Assembly (NCBI GenBank): GCA_964592815.1
Contig: CAZQGE010000005.1
Span: 1 to 47,681 of the forward strand
DNA: 47,681 nt
Reading direction: 5' to 3'
Source: CAZQGE01 sp964592815
GTDB lineage: Bacteria; Bacillota; Clostridia; Christensenellales; CAG-917
Shown here: positions 32,953 through 40,247 of the stretch, one piece after another
Numbering within the stretch: position 1 is the stretch's first letter
How the letters are laid out: every line of letters starts with the position of its first letter
The notes under the pieces: generated by a model
What the model was told of the DNA's origin: nothing
Seen by the model: the letters and a program-made list of their open reading frames with translations, nothing else
Databases searched by the model: none
Made by a program: the position numbers and the translations under genes

Positions 32953-32973
32953 CTTTATGCTCAAAGCATAAAG
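32953..32973. repeat. Second palindrome upstream of the amaP promoter
   Basis: CTTTATGCT-CAA-AGCATAAAG, a perfect 9-bp inverted repeat with a 3-nt centre, just upstream of the -35 region. It could be an activator site or a remnant hairpin. Confidence 0.45.
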
Positions 32974-33031
32974 TTGATTGAATATATTATATGAAGAACT
33001 ATAATTATTACGCGATAAAAATTTGAAAAAT

Positions 33032-33060
33032 AAAAAAAAGGACGCCAATTAGGCGTCCTT
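33032..33060 (-). terminator. Terminator of the first split-transketolase operon
   Basis: AAGGACGCC (minus strand), loop TAATT, GGCGTCCTT followed by a U-tract; stem arms at 33052-33060 and 33038-33046. Confidence 0.9.
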
Positions 33061-33076
33061 AACGTTAAAAATGTTT

Positions 33077-34021
33077 TTACTTTCTTGCAACTGCAGCTTT
33101 TGCCTTTGCAATGATATTGTCTGTGGTAAGTCCAAACGTTTCGCAAAGATATTTGTAGTTTCCAACTTCGCCAAAACGATTTTCAACACCAACTCTCTCA
33201 ACTGGAACAGGACATTTTGCAACAACAACTTCGGATACTGCGCTATTAAGTCCACCGTAAACGCTGTGATTTTCACAAGTTACGATTGCGCCTGTATTTT
33301 TGCACGCTGCAACGATTGCGTCCTCGTCAATAGGCTTCCAAGTGTGAATGTTGAGTACGGCTGCGTCAATACCTTCTGCTTTCAATCTATCCGCCGCCTC
33401 AATAGCTTTTACAACCATAACACCCGATGCAATCAACGTAACGTCTTTGCCATCACGAATTTTGATTGCCTTTCCAAGTTCAAAATCAAGGCTGTCATCA
33501 AAAATTTGGTCGGCTTGTTTACGGAACATTCTTGTATAAACTGCGCCTGGATAATCTATAATTTGTGGCAAAGCCTTTTCCATCATAGCTGAATCTGTAG
33601 GCTCAAAACATACCATTTTTGGGATTGCACGCATAATTGACATATCTTCAAAAGGCATATGCGTTCCGCCATTTGCTTGCGCAACTACGCCTGGGTCTGA
33701 ACCAACAATTTTAACGGGGAGCTTTGCGTAAGCTACTGAAATAAAAATTTGGTCATAGCAACGTCTTGTTGCAAAGGGGGCAAAGCTGAATGCAAACGGA
33801 ATCTTGCCGAATGCCGCCATACCTGCCGCAACGCCAATCATATTTGCTTCTGCAATTCCGACGTTGATAAATCTTTCAGGGAATGCTTCCTTAAAGCATT
33901 TTGTTGCGTGACAACTCATAAGGTCGGCATCAAGAACGACAATTCTGTTGTCTTTCTCGGCGGCTTTTGTAAGCCCTTGCGCCATAGTTTGTCTCATTTC
34001 TTTTTGGTCAAGCACACTCAT
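33077..34021 (-). CDS. Transketolase C-terminal subunit, copy 1
   Basis: A 314-residue subunit with the pyrimidine-binding and C-terminal domains of a split transketolase. INVGIAEANMIGVAAG carries the Glu that activates thiamine diphosphate. The substrate loop reads AQANGGTHMPFED: the conserved His is kept, but the Asp that in E. coli transketolase (D469) contacts the acceptor alpha-hydroxyl is Asn. The usual EQN after the catalytic Glu is EAN. The start at 34021 is chosen for GGAGG and because the ATG shares its A with the TAA of the N-subunit (TAATG), which implies coupled translation. The substrate may be unusual; an ordinary pentose-phosphate role is not excluded. Confidence 0.88.
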   Translation of the reverse strand: MSVLDQKEMRQTMAQGLTKAAEKDNRIVVLDADLMSCHATKCFKEAFPERFINVGIAEANMIGVAAGMAAFGKIPFAFSFAPFATRRCYDQIFISVAYAKLPVKIVGSDPGVVAQANGGTHMPFEDMSIMRAIPKMVCFEPTDSAMMEKALPQIIDYPGAVYTRMFRKQADQIFDDSLDFELGKAIKIRDGKDVTLIASGVMVVKAIEAADRLKAEGIDAAVLNIHTWKPIDEDAIVAACKNTGAIVTCENHSVYGGLNSAVSEVVVAKCPVPVERVGVENRFGEVGNYKYLCETFGLTTDNIIAKAKAAVARK

Positions 34022-34839
34022 TATTCCGTCCTCCCTGTTTCTTTTCTCCAAAGTTCCTCGGGGATTGACATACTGTGACAGTTTGCAACACCTTCTGTGA
34101 ATGATGCGCCGTGTCCTTTAACAGTACGCAAAACAATCATTGACGGCATACCCTTTTGAGCTTTTGCATTATCAATAGCATCTGAAATTTGTTCCAAGTT
34201 GTGTCCGTCAACGTCTTGAACAAAGAAGTTAAAGGCTTTCCACTTGTCAACAATTGGTTCAAGTTTGTTTATAGACTCAACTGAACCGTCCAACTGCATT
34301 TTGTTGCTGTCAATGAAAACAATAAGATTGTCAAGTTTATGAGAGCCAGCAAACATACTCGCCTCCCAAATTTGACCTTCTTGGCTTTCACCGTCGCCGA
34401 CAAAACAGTAAATTGTAGCGGGGTTTTTATCAATTTTTGCAGCAACAGCCATTCCAACTGCGCCAGATAAACCTTGTCCTAATGAACCAGCGGTAAAATC
34501 GATACCAGGTGTCTTAGTCATATCGCAGTGTGAAGGCAAGTTTGTGCCGTTTTGATTAAGTGTTTTTGTCCATTCTTGTGGGTAATATCCCAAATCTGCT
34601 AAAACCGCATACAAAGCAGGTCCAGCGTGACCCTTTGACATAATCACCCTGTCTCTGTCTTGCTTAGACGGGTTTTTTGGGTCGATATTTGCCTTGTCAT
34701 AATAAATGACTGTGAGAGCATCCATAACCGACATTACGCCACCGATATGACCAACGCCATAGCGTCCGATAATTTCTATCGCATCATAACGAAGTTTTTG
34801 GACTTTCTCTTTCAAAAAATTAAGTTTTGAAGTTTCCAT
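34021..34839 (-). CDS. Transketolase N-terminal subunit, copy 1
   Basis: A 272-residue thiamine-diphosphate-binding half. It has GHIGGVMSVMDAL near the N-terminus, SKGHAGPALYAVL, TAGSLGQGLSGAVGMA, and the TPP/metal motif GDGESQEGQIWEA ending in DSNK. All expected cofactor ligands are present. GGAGG precedes the ATG. It forms the enzyme with the C-subunit encoded directly downstream. It is divergent from the 168-residue unknown gene and has a clear TATAAT promoter. Confidence 0.9.
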   Translation of the reverse strand: METSKLNFLKEKVQKLRYDAIEIIGRYGVGHIGGVMSVMDALTVIYYDKANIDPKNPSKQDRDRVIMSKGHAGPALYAVLADLGYYPQEWTKTLNQNGTNLPSHCDMTKTPGIDFTAGSLGQGLSGAVGMAVAAKIDKNPATIYCFVGDGESQEGQIWEASMFAGSHKLDNLIVFIDSNKMQLDGSVESINKLEPIVDKWKAFNFFVQDVDGHNLEQISDAIDNAKAQKGMPSMIVLRTVKGHGASFTEGVANCHSMSIPEELWRKETGRTE

Positions 34840-34859
34840 AATTATCCTCCTACTCCGTC

Positions 34860-34888
34860 ATTATATCACCCGTCTTTGGATAATTCAA
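34860..34888 (-). promoter_or_regulatory. Promoter of split-transketolase operon 1
   Basis: On the minus strand: TTGAAT (34888-34883), 17-bp spacer, TATAAT (34865-34860), about 21 bp before the start codon. The rest of the gap to 35037 is AT-rich without visible genes. Confidence 0.65.
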
Positions 34889-35037
34889 GGCTTTATACAT
34901 AAATTGTTCATAATTTAACTATTAACAATTTAACCAACATAAACAATCTAAATTTTATTGATTTCAACATTCTAACCGCCTAAATAAATGCTAGTAATTA
35001 TAGGTTATAAAAAAATAAATGCAATATTAGTATTTTT

Positions 35038-35066
35038 TTGTTGTTTATAAAAAAACTAGCTATAAT
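35038..35066 (+). promoter_or_regulatory. Promoter of the 168-residue unknown gene
   Basis: TTGTTG (35038-35043), 17-bp spacer, TATAAT (35061-35066), giving a leader of about 20 nt that contains the AAAGGAG site. Confidence 0.65.
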
Positions 35067-35092
35067 GCGCTTCAAGCGTTAAAGGAGAAAAG

Positions 35093-35599
35093 ATGCAACA
35101 AAAATCAAAATTGAAAAATAACACCATTCTAATGTGTGCAATATCTATTGTGGCAATTTTATTATTTTTAACGGCAATAGGAATGAGCGTTTTTGCAATT
35201 TCATCACCAAACACCTCAACGGAAGTGCAAACGCAAAGCACAAACGTGGCGGATGCCATCAGATTTAACATCTACTCTTTGGTTACACCTAAGATAATCA
35301 ACTTTTACGAAAGCTGTATTTCAAATAAAAAAGTTGCAAGCCATATCGTTGGCGAACAAAGGGTAAAAATGATGGAGCAATATGGAATTACCTCGACTTC
35401 TAAGCTATCAGGGTTGCTTATTGTCCACGATTTAGTCAATATGACTGGTGGCAAAATTGATATGGAAGGGCTTTCAAAAATGAAAGACAAAGACGTTTTC
35501 GCTCTGGCAAGAAAACATATGGAAATCTATAAAAATTCATTGAGTGAACAACAAAGAAACGACCTTAACACCAAATTTAATAACCTCAAAAATAGTTAA
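35093..35599 (+). CDS. Uncharacterised membrane-anchored protein between the two transketolases
   Basis: Not recognised. 168 residues: a basic N-terminus, one hydrophobic segment (about 11-36, ILMCAISIVAILLFLTAI) that should be an uncleaved anchor or signal, then a polar Ser/Thr/Gln stretch and a helical domain (about 48-165) with HDLVNMTGG. Most of it is probably outside the membrane. AAAGGAG precedes the ATG, and it has its own promoter and terminator. It sits between two split-transketolase operons, but nothing in its sequence ties it to their chemistry. Confidence 0.75.
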   Translation: MQQKSKLKNNTILMCAISIVAILLFLTAIGMSVFAISSPNTSTEVQTQSTNVADAIRFNIYSLVTPKIINFYESCISNKKVASHIVGEQRVKMMEQYGITSTSKLSGLLIVHDLVNMTGGKIDMEGLSKMKDKDVFALARKHMEIYKNSLSEQQRNDLNTKFNNLKNS

Positions 35600-35633
35600 C
35601 TTTTTCAACTGTTTACTTGGTAAAATATTATGT

Positions 35634-35677
35634 GCGACACACTGAATTTTAACCAAACAAGTGTGTCGCTATTTTTT
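35634..35677 (+). terminator. Terminator of the 168-residue unknown gene
   Basis: Stem GCGACACAC (35634-35642) with GTGTGTCGC (35661-35669), 18-nt loop, then TATTTTTT. Confidence 0.8.
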
Positions 35678-35710
35678 ACATATTTCTAAATTTATATTAT
35701 TTTTTTGGGG

Positions 35711-35739
35711 TTGACTTATAAAAGTGGGTAGGATATAAT
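35711..35739 (+). promoter_or_regulatory. Strong promoter of split-transketolase operon 2
   Basis: TTGACT (35711-35716), 17-bp spacer, perfect TATAAT (35734-35739). It is the closest to consensus in the window and fits the high-expression look of the three genes that follow. Confidence 0.8.
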
Positions 35740-35800
35740 TAAATGGTAAACTAATTTTTATTGGTTTCAATAATCGGAAAATTATGAAGGAGGGCTTATT

Positions 35801-36637
35801 ATGCCAAATAATGTATCAATTGATGAATTGAAAGCAAAGGCAAAGGAATTACGTCTTAACATAGTTCAGACCACATTCAATGCAACTTCTGGCCACGTCG
35901 GCGGTTCGATGTCAAGCGCAGATATGTTGATTGCTTTGTACTTCAAGTACTTAAACGTTGACCCGAAAAAACCAGGTTGGGACGAAAGAGACAGATTTAT
36001 TATGTCCAAAGGTCACTGCGCACTTTCTTATGTGCCAACTCTCGCAATGAGAGGCTTTATCGACCTTAACGAAGTAGTAACACAATTCAACAAGACAGGT
36101 TCTGCTTATGGTATGCACCCAGATAGCAAAAAAATTCCAGGCTGCGACGCTTCGACTGGTTCTTTGGGACACGGTTTGCCAATCGCTGTTGGAATGGCTA
36201 TCGGCTTGAAACTTAAAAAACTTAATAGCAAAGTCGTTGTTATGACTGGCGACGGCGAATGCCAAGAAGGTTCAAACTGGGAAGCTGCAATGTGCGCTGC
36301 TCACTACAAACTTGAAAATTTGATTTGGATTATCGACCGTAATAAGATGGAAATCGACGGACCTACCGAAGAAGTTATGGGGCTTGAACCTTTGGACAAA
36401 AAAGTAGATGCGTTTGGTTTCAAAGTCATAAAATGCAACGGTAACGATATGGTTGAAGTTGACAAGGCATTGGCAGAAGCATGGGCAACAAAAGGTCCAG
36501 TTTGCATAATTTCAAGCACGGTTAAGGGCTTTGGTATCAAAGAATTTGAAGGTAAACCTTCATGCCACTATGCTTCGTTTGGCGCAAGTGAAAAAGATAT
36601 GCAAGTCTATCTTAACGAAGTAAAAGAAAGATTTTAA
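35801..36637 (+). CDS. Transketolase N-terminal subunit, copy 2
   Basis: A 278-residue thiamine-diphosphate-binding half. It has GHVGGSMSSADML, SKGHCALSYVPTLA, STGSLGHGLPIAVGMA, and the cofactor motif GDGECQEGSNWEA ending in DRNKMEIDG. It is a clear paralogue of the copy at 34021-34839 but well diverged, so not a recent duplication. GGAGG precedes the ATG. It is followed after 11 nt by the C-subunit gene and then by an SCP2-like gene, each with its own AGGAGG, all on one strong promoter. Codon use is more biased than in the surrounding genes, consistent with high expression. Confidence 0.9.
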   Translation: MPNNVSIDELKAKAKELRLNIVQTTFNATSGHVGGSMSSADMLIALYFKYLNVDPKKPGWDERDRFIMSKGHCALSYVPTLAMRGFIDLNEVVTQFNKTGSAYGMHPDSKKIPGCDASTGSLGHGLPIAVGMAIGLKLKKLNSKVVVMTGDGECQEGSNWEAAMCAAHYKLENLIWIIDRNKMEIDGPTEEVMGLEPLDKKVDAFGFKVIKCNGNDMVEVDKALAEAWATKGPVCIISSTVKGFGIKEFEGKPSCHYASFGASEKDMQVYLNEVKERF

Positions 36638-36648
36638 GGAGGATAACT

Positions 36649-37656
36649 ATGGGTACCGCATGGAACGTATATGACGCAAATAAAATGTCTTCTGGTGCAA
36701 TGTACGGCAAAACTCTTGCCGAACTTGCTGAAAAAGACCCCCGTATTATTGGTGTAACTGCTGACTTGGCAAAATCCACCAATATCGGTCTTATCACACA
36801 AGATGGTAAGCACCCAGAAAGACTTATCAACGTCGGTATTGCAGAACAAAACTTGTTCGGCTTAGCCGCAGGTCTTGCTAAGGTTGGTTATATCCCCTTT
36901 GCATCTACATTCGCAATTTTCGCGTGTTTGAGAGGTGGCGAACAAGTCAGAACAGACTGCGCTTACCAAAAGCTCCCCGTAAAAATTATCGCAACTCACG
37001 GCGGTTTGTCATTTGGCGCAGCTGGCTCAACTCACCATTGCATTGAAGACTTTGCCGTTATGCGCGCAATTCCAAATATGACAGTTGTTATCCCTGCCGA
37101 CGCTTTTGAAACAGCAAGCGCAATCAAGGCTTGTGTTGACATTCCAACACCTTTCTACCTCCGTGTAGGCCGTGGTATGGAACCACTTCTTCACGCAAGC
37201 GAAGACGAATACAAGTTTGAAATCGGCAAAGCTATGCAACTTAAAGACGGCAACGACGTTACAATCATCTCTTGTGGTGTTCCAACTCGTGATGCTCTTA
37301 TTGCAGGCGAAATGCTCGAAGAACAAGGTGTATCTGCACAAGTTATCAATATGCACACCTTGAAACCTATTGATAAAGAAGCCATCATTGAAGCAGCCAT
37401 CAAAACCCGTCGTATTGTTACTGTTGAAGAACACAACGTTATCGGTGGTTTGGGCGACGCTGTCGCAGCTGTTCTTGCTGAATCAGGCAAGAGATGCATA
37501 CTTACAAAAGTTGGCATTCCAGATGAGTTTGGTCCTATCGGCAAGCCAGAAGATTTGTATGCACTTTATAAACTTTCCAGCCAAGGTATTATGGAAACTG
37601 TTATGGAGTTGATGGGCAAAGAAATCGAAGAAGACGACTGGTCCGACGAAGACTAA
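36649..37656 (+). CDS. Transketolase C-terminal subunit, copy 2
   Basis: A 335-residue partner of the preceding subunit. INVGIAEQNLFGLAAG carries the catalytic Glu and the normal EQN. The acceptor loop reads FGAAGSTHHCIED, which aligns without gaps to GLGEDGPTHQPVE of E. coli TktA. The His is kept but both acidic residues (E468, D469) are Ala. Asp469 normally reads the alpha-hydroxyl of the aldehyde acceptor. A C-terminal acidic tail (EIEEDDWSDED) is unusual. AGGAGG precedes the ATG. Partner of the 35801 gene; substrate specificity is therefore open. Confidence 0.9.
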   Translation: MGTAWNVYDANKMSSGAMYGKTLAELAEKDPRIIGVTADLAKSTNIGLITQDGKHPERLINVGIAEQNLFGLAAGLAKVGYIPFASTFAIFACLRGGEQVRTDCAYQKLPVKIIATHGGLSFGAAGSTHHCIEDFAVMRAIPNMTVVIPADAFETASAIKACVDIPTPFYLRVGRGMEPLLHASEDEYKFEIGKAMQLKDGNDVTIISCGVPTRDALIAGEMLEEQGVSAQVINMHTLKPIDKEAIIEAAIKTRRIVTVEEHNVIGGLGDAVAAVLAESGKRCILTKVGIPDEFGPIGKPEDLYALYKLSSQGIMETVMELMGKEIEEDDWSDED

Positions 37657-37669
37657 TAGGAGGTGTAGT

Positions 37670-38590
37670 ATGAAAGCAAGCGATAAAGACGTCTTGACTA
37701 CCCAGTTATATTTCAATGCCGCTTTTCCTGCACTAAAAGTTCCTTTTGAAGAAGACCCTAAACAAGTTGAAAAATTTAAGAACGTCAACGCTATTGTGGA
37801 ATTCCGCGCAGCAGACGACGCAAATCCTCAAGCTTGTTACATAGTTTTCTTGACAGAAGAAGTTGCAGCTAAAGCAGCCAGCGGTAAACGCTTCAAAGTT
37901 TATCAAGGCGAATACCCAGGTTTCATTGAAATGGCTGACGGCAGCAAAGACGAATCTATTAAGGTTGTAAAAATGTACTTCAAATCTATCCCGAGCTTGC
38001 TTGGCGTATTCAAAGGCAATTCTCCTTTGGAAATGCTCGGCATTGTCTCTCCACTTTTGAAAAACATTGCAAACCCTGTAACTTTCAAGTTTTTATTCTT
38101 GATGCTTACACTTACAAAAACTATGCCTAACTTTGTCCCGACAGAAGACCAACCTTGGGAACAATATCTCAAAGTTAAATTGTCTTTGTTCTTGATTACC
38201 CGTGCGCTTTCAACCGCAAACAAACTCGGTTGGGAAGGCATTGCTCATTGGACAGAAAAACAACCAGACAGAACGTATCAATTCTTAGTTGGTCCAACTG
38301 TTGACAAAAATGGCAAAGAAATTTATCCTGGTATTTCTGCAAACTTACGTGTTAAAAACGGCAAGTCAAAAGCAGGAAAGGGAACTGCAAAATATCCATT
38401 TGTTTTGTACAAATTCCCCAACCCCGATTCTTGCTTGGCAGTTCTTACAAACAGATATGACTTTGTTGAATCTGTTGCAAGAGGCTGTGTTGAAGTTATC
38501 GGAGCAGGTGACAGCTACGCAGTTCAATTCAATGATTTGATGACAGCGTGCCAAAACTTGCTTGTACCAGATAAATTCGTACAAAAATAA
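37670..38590 (+). CDS. SCP2-like protein a, third gene of the transketolase 2 operon
   Basis: A 306-residue cytoplasmic protein, third gene of the operon, with AGGAGG before its ATG. I read it as two SCP2-like halves joined by a helical middle: residues about 30-125 (VKMYFKSIPSLLGVFKGN), then a middle ending KLSLFLITRALSTANKLGWEG, then about 215-300 (SANLRVKNGKSKAGKG, FVLYKFPNPDSCLAVL, GCVEVIGAGDSYAVQF). The order and spacing of these blocks match the protein encoded at 40248-41012, whose C-terminal half is a better SCP2 match. SCP2 domains bind lipids or other hydrophobic ligands. It has no catalytic motif. A ligand-binding or scaffold role beside the transketolase is inferred. Confidence 0.6.
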   Translation: MKASDKDVLTTQLYFNAAFPALKVPFEEDPKQVEKFKNVNAIVEFRAADDANPQACYIVFLTEEVAAKAASGKRFKVYQGEYPGFIEMADGSKDESIKVVKMYFKSIPSLLGVFKGNSPLEMLGIVSPLLKNIANPVTFKFLFLMLTLTKTMPNFVPTEDQPWEQYLKVKLSLFLITRALSTANKLGWEGIAHWTEKQPDRTYQFLVGPTVDKNGKEIYPGISANLRVKNGKSKAGKGTAKYPFVLYKFPNPDSCLAVLTNRYDFVESVARGCVEVIGAGDSYAVQFNDLMTACQNLLVPDKFVQK

Positions 38591-38610
38591 GCATTGCATA
38601 ATTAAACAAT

Positions 38611-38638
38611 AAAAAACGCTTCATAAGAAGCGTTTTTT
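38611..38638. terminator. Bidirectional terminator after transketolase operon 2
   Basis: AAAAAACGCTTC-ATAA-GAAGCGTTTTTT, a perfect 12-bp stem with A- and T-runs, 20 nt after the SCP2-like stop. Confidence 0.92.
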
Positions 38639-38755
38639 ATTTTACTTATTTTTAGAACTGTCAAATTAGATTTTTGTTTTTATCAACTTTGATTATCAAA
38701 CATATATCTATTTATAATCTTCATTTGAATTGTCATCTTTAATATTAACACAGGA

Positions 38756-38846
38756 TATCAATTCAACTTTTCAGTTTAGAGTTTCAATTTAGAGTACCAA
38801 TTCATTTTTTCAATTCAAAGTTTCAATGCAAAGTGTAAACTTAGAA
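38756..38846. repeat. About seven imperfect 13-bp tandem repeats
   Basis: The 346-bp gap between convergent operons holds two terminators and, between them, units in 13-bp register from 38756: TATCAATTCAACT, TTTCAGTTTAGAG, TTTCAATTTAGAG, TACCAATTCATTT, TTTCAATTCAAAG, TTTCAATGCAAAG and TGTAAACTTAGAA. The consensus is TTTCAATTNAGAG. There is no open frame with a ribosome binding site. The stretch before it (38641-38755) is AT-rich and otherwise featureless. Confidence 0.6.
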
Positions 38847-38875
38847 TAGTTCTATCGTTGTTTATTGAAGCATAC

Positions 38876-38914
38876 AAAAACCCCTGCTCGCACCATAAGT
38901 TTAAGCAGGGGTTT
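38876..38914 (-). terminator. Terminator of the SCP2b-aminotransferase operon
   Basis: On the minus strand: AAACCCCTGCT, 15-nt loop, AGCAGGGGTTT, then Ts; 23 nt after the aminotransferase stop. Confidence 0.88.
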
Positions 38915-38936
38915 AACTTTAATTTAACAACTAAAA

Positions 38937-40232
38937 CTATTTGATGTAGTTTGCGCCAGGGTTGTTGGCTTTGACAATCTTGTATGCTTCGTCAGCAACT
39001 TCCCAAGTGTATTGAATGTCTTCTTGTGTTAATGCAGAGTTGATGAAGTGGTTGTGGTGAGATGTGAAGAACACGCCTCTCTTTACGCACTCAGTAACCC
39101 ATTGTTGATGCAATATTGTTGATGGATAGTCATTCTTCAAGCGGAGATAGAACATAGCTGGCTCACCAGTAACGCTCAAATCAAAACCGTTATCTTTTGC
39201 AATTTCAAGCAATCCGTCCGTCAAAATCTTGCCTTTCTTTGCGTTTTCAACAACTGCGTTGATTTCTTTTGCTTTCTTCAAGGTTGCAACACCAGCTGCA
39301 AATGGAACTGCTGATAACCAGTAACTTCCTGTGTAAGCAATATCAGATGTTGCATTAAGCAAATGCTTCTTTCCGCAGATACAAGACATATTGTAACCGT
39401 TTGCAATAGCTTTGCAGTAGCAAGCAAGGTCTGGTTCGATACCGCCATCATAGTGGTTAAGTGAACCGCCAAGGTCAATTCTGAAACCTGCACGAACGTC
39501 GTCGATAATCATAACTACGCCATATTTATCGCAAATTTCACGTATCTTCTTCCAGTAGCCAGGTGTTGGCAAAATGTTGTCGCAGAAGTTGCCGTGCATA
39601 TATGGAGTTGCAATAAAGCCAGCAATTTGTCCAGGATACTTTTTACAAAGCGCTTCAAATTGTTCGGGAGCATCCCAATCAATATAAAGGTTGTTTACCA
39701 AATCATCATCAGTTACACCGCTGTAACCAAGTTTTTGCATCCAAGGAGCAACACCGTGATAGTAACCTTTTGTAAGAACAATCTTTTTACGGTTTGTATA
39801 TGCGCGGGCAATCATAACGGAGAATTGTGTTACGTCACCGCCGTTCTTTGCAAAGAATGCCCAGTCAGCCATTTTGATTGTGTCAACAACTGCTTCTGCC
39901 ATAGCAACAGTAACTTCACCAACCAAAGTACAGCAATCACCTTTCTTGCGTTGTGCAAGAGCTGCTGCGTCAACGTCTGGGTCGTTATAGCCCAAGAAGT
40001 TTGGACCGTAACCACACATATAGTCGATAATCTTGTTGCCGTCTATATCCCAAATATATGTTCCTTGTGCTTTTGACATATAAAGTGGGTATGCGCTAAC
40101 AGGAACCATACAGCCTTCGGAAGGACCAAGGTGTCCATATACGCCAGCGGGTATAACATTCAAAGCACGCTTAAACAATGCTTGACTTTTTGAAACATCG
40201 TTAACCTTTTTAGGTGTGTAATTCAAATTCAT
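38937..40232 (-). CDS. Class III PLP aminotransferase (glutamate-1-semialdehyde aminotransferase-like)
   Basis: A 431-residue fold-type I PLP enzyme. The N-terminus follows the GSA-aminomutase pattern (LFKRALNVIPAGV, then GTYIWDIDGNKIIDYM). The PLP-phosphate region reads FAKNGGDVTQFSVMIARAYT instead of the usual SGTEA. The cofactor Asp is in IIDDVRAGFR and the Schiff-base Lys in CYCKAIANGYN. It transfers an amino group to or from a carbonyl substrate. True HemL is unlikely because no haem genes are near. It is second in an operon after the SCP2b gene (15-nt gap, GGGAGG before the ATG) and faces the transketolase 2 operon across two terminators. Substrate unknown; a ketone made by the neighbouring transketolases is a hypothesis. 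Confidence 0.85.
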   Translation of the reverse strand: MNLNYTPKKVNDVSKSQALFKRALNVIPAGVYGHLGPSEGCMVPVSAYPLYMSKAQGTYIWDIDGNKIIDYMCGYGPNFLGYNDPDVDAAALAQRKKGDCCTLVGEVTVAMAEAVVDTIKMADWAFFAKNGGDVTQFSVMIARAYTNRKKIVLTKGYYHGVAPWMQKLGYSGVTDDDLVNNLYIDWDAPEQFEALCKKYPGQIAGFIATPYMHGNFCDNILPTPGYWKKIREICDKYGVVMIIDDVRAGFRIDLGGSLNHYDGGIEPDLACYCKAIANGYNMSCICGKKHLLNATSDIAYTGSYWLSAVPFAAGVATLKKAKEINAVVENAKKGKILTDGLLEIAKDNGFDLSVTGEPAMFYLRLKNDYPSTILHQQWVTECVKRGVFFTSHHNHFINSALTQEDIQYTWEVADEAYKIVKANNPGANYIK

Positions 40233-40247
40233 AATTCTCGTCCTCCC

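Noticed and set aside
37191..37544. 117-residue minus-strand frame inside transketolase copy 2
   Set aside because: It is an out-of-frame shadow of a strongly conserved coding sequence, with no ribosome binding site.
38937..40232. HemL, glutamate-1-semialdehyde 2,1-aminomutase of haem synthesis
   Set aside because: The fold is related, but the PLP-phosphate block reads KNGGDV instead of SGTEA and no haem or corrin genes are near.
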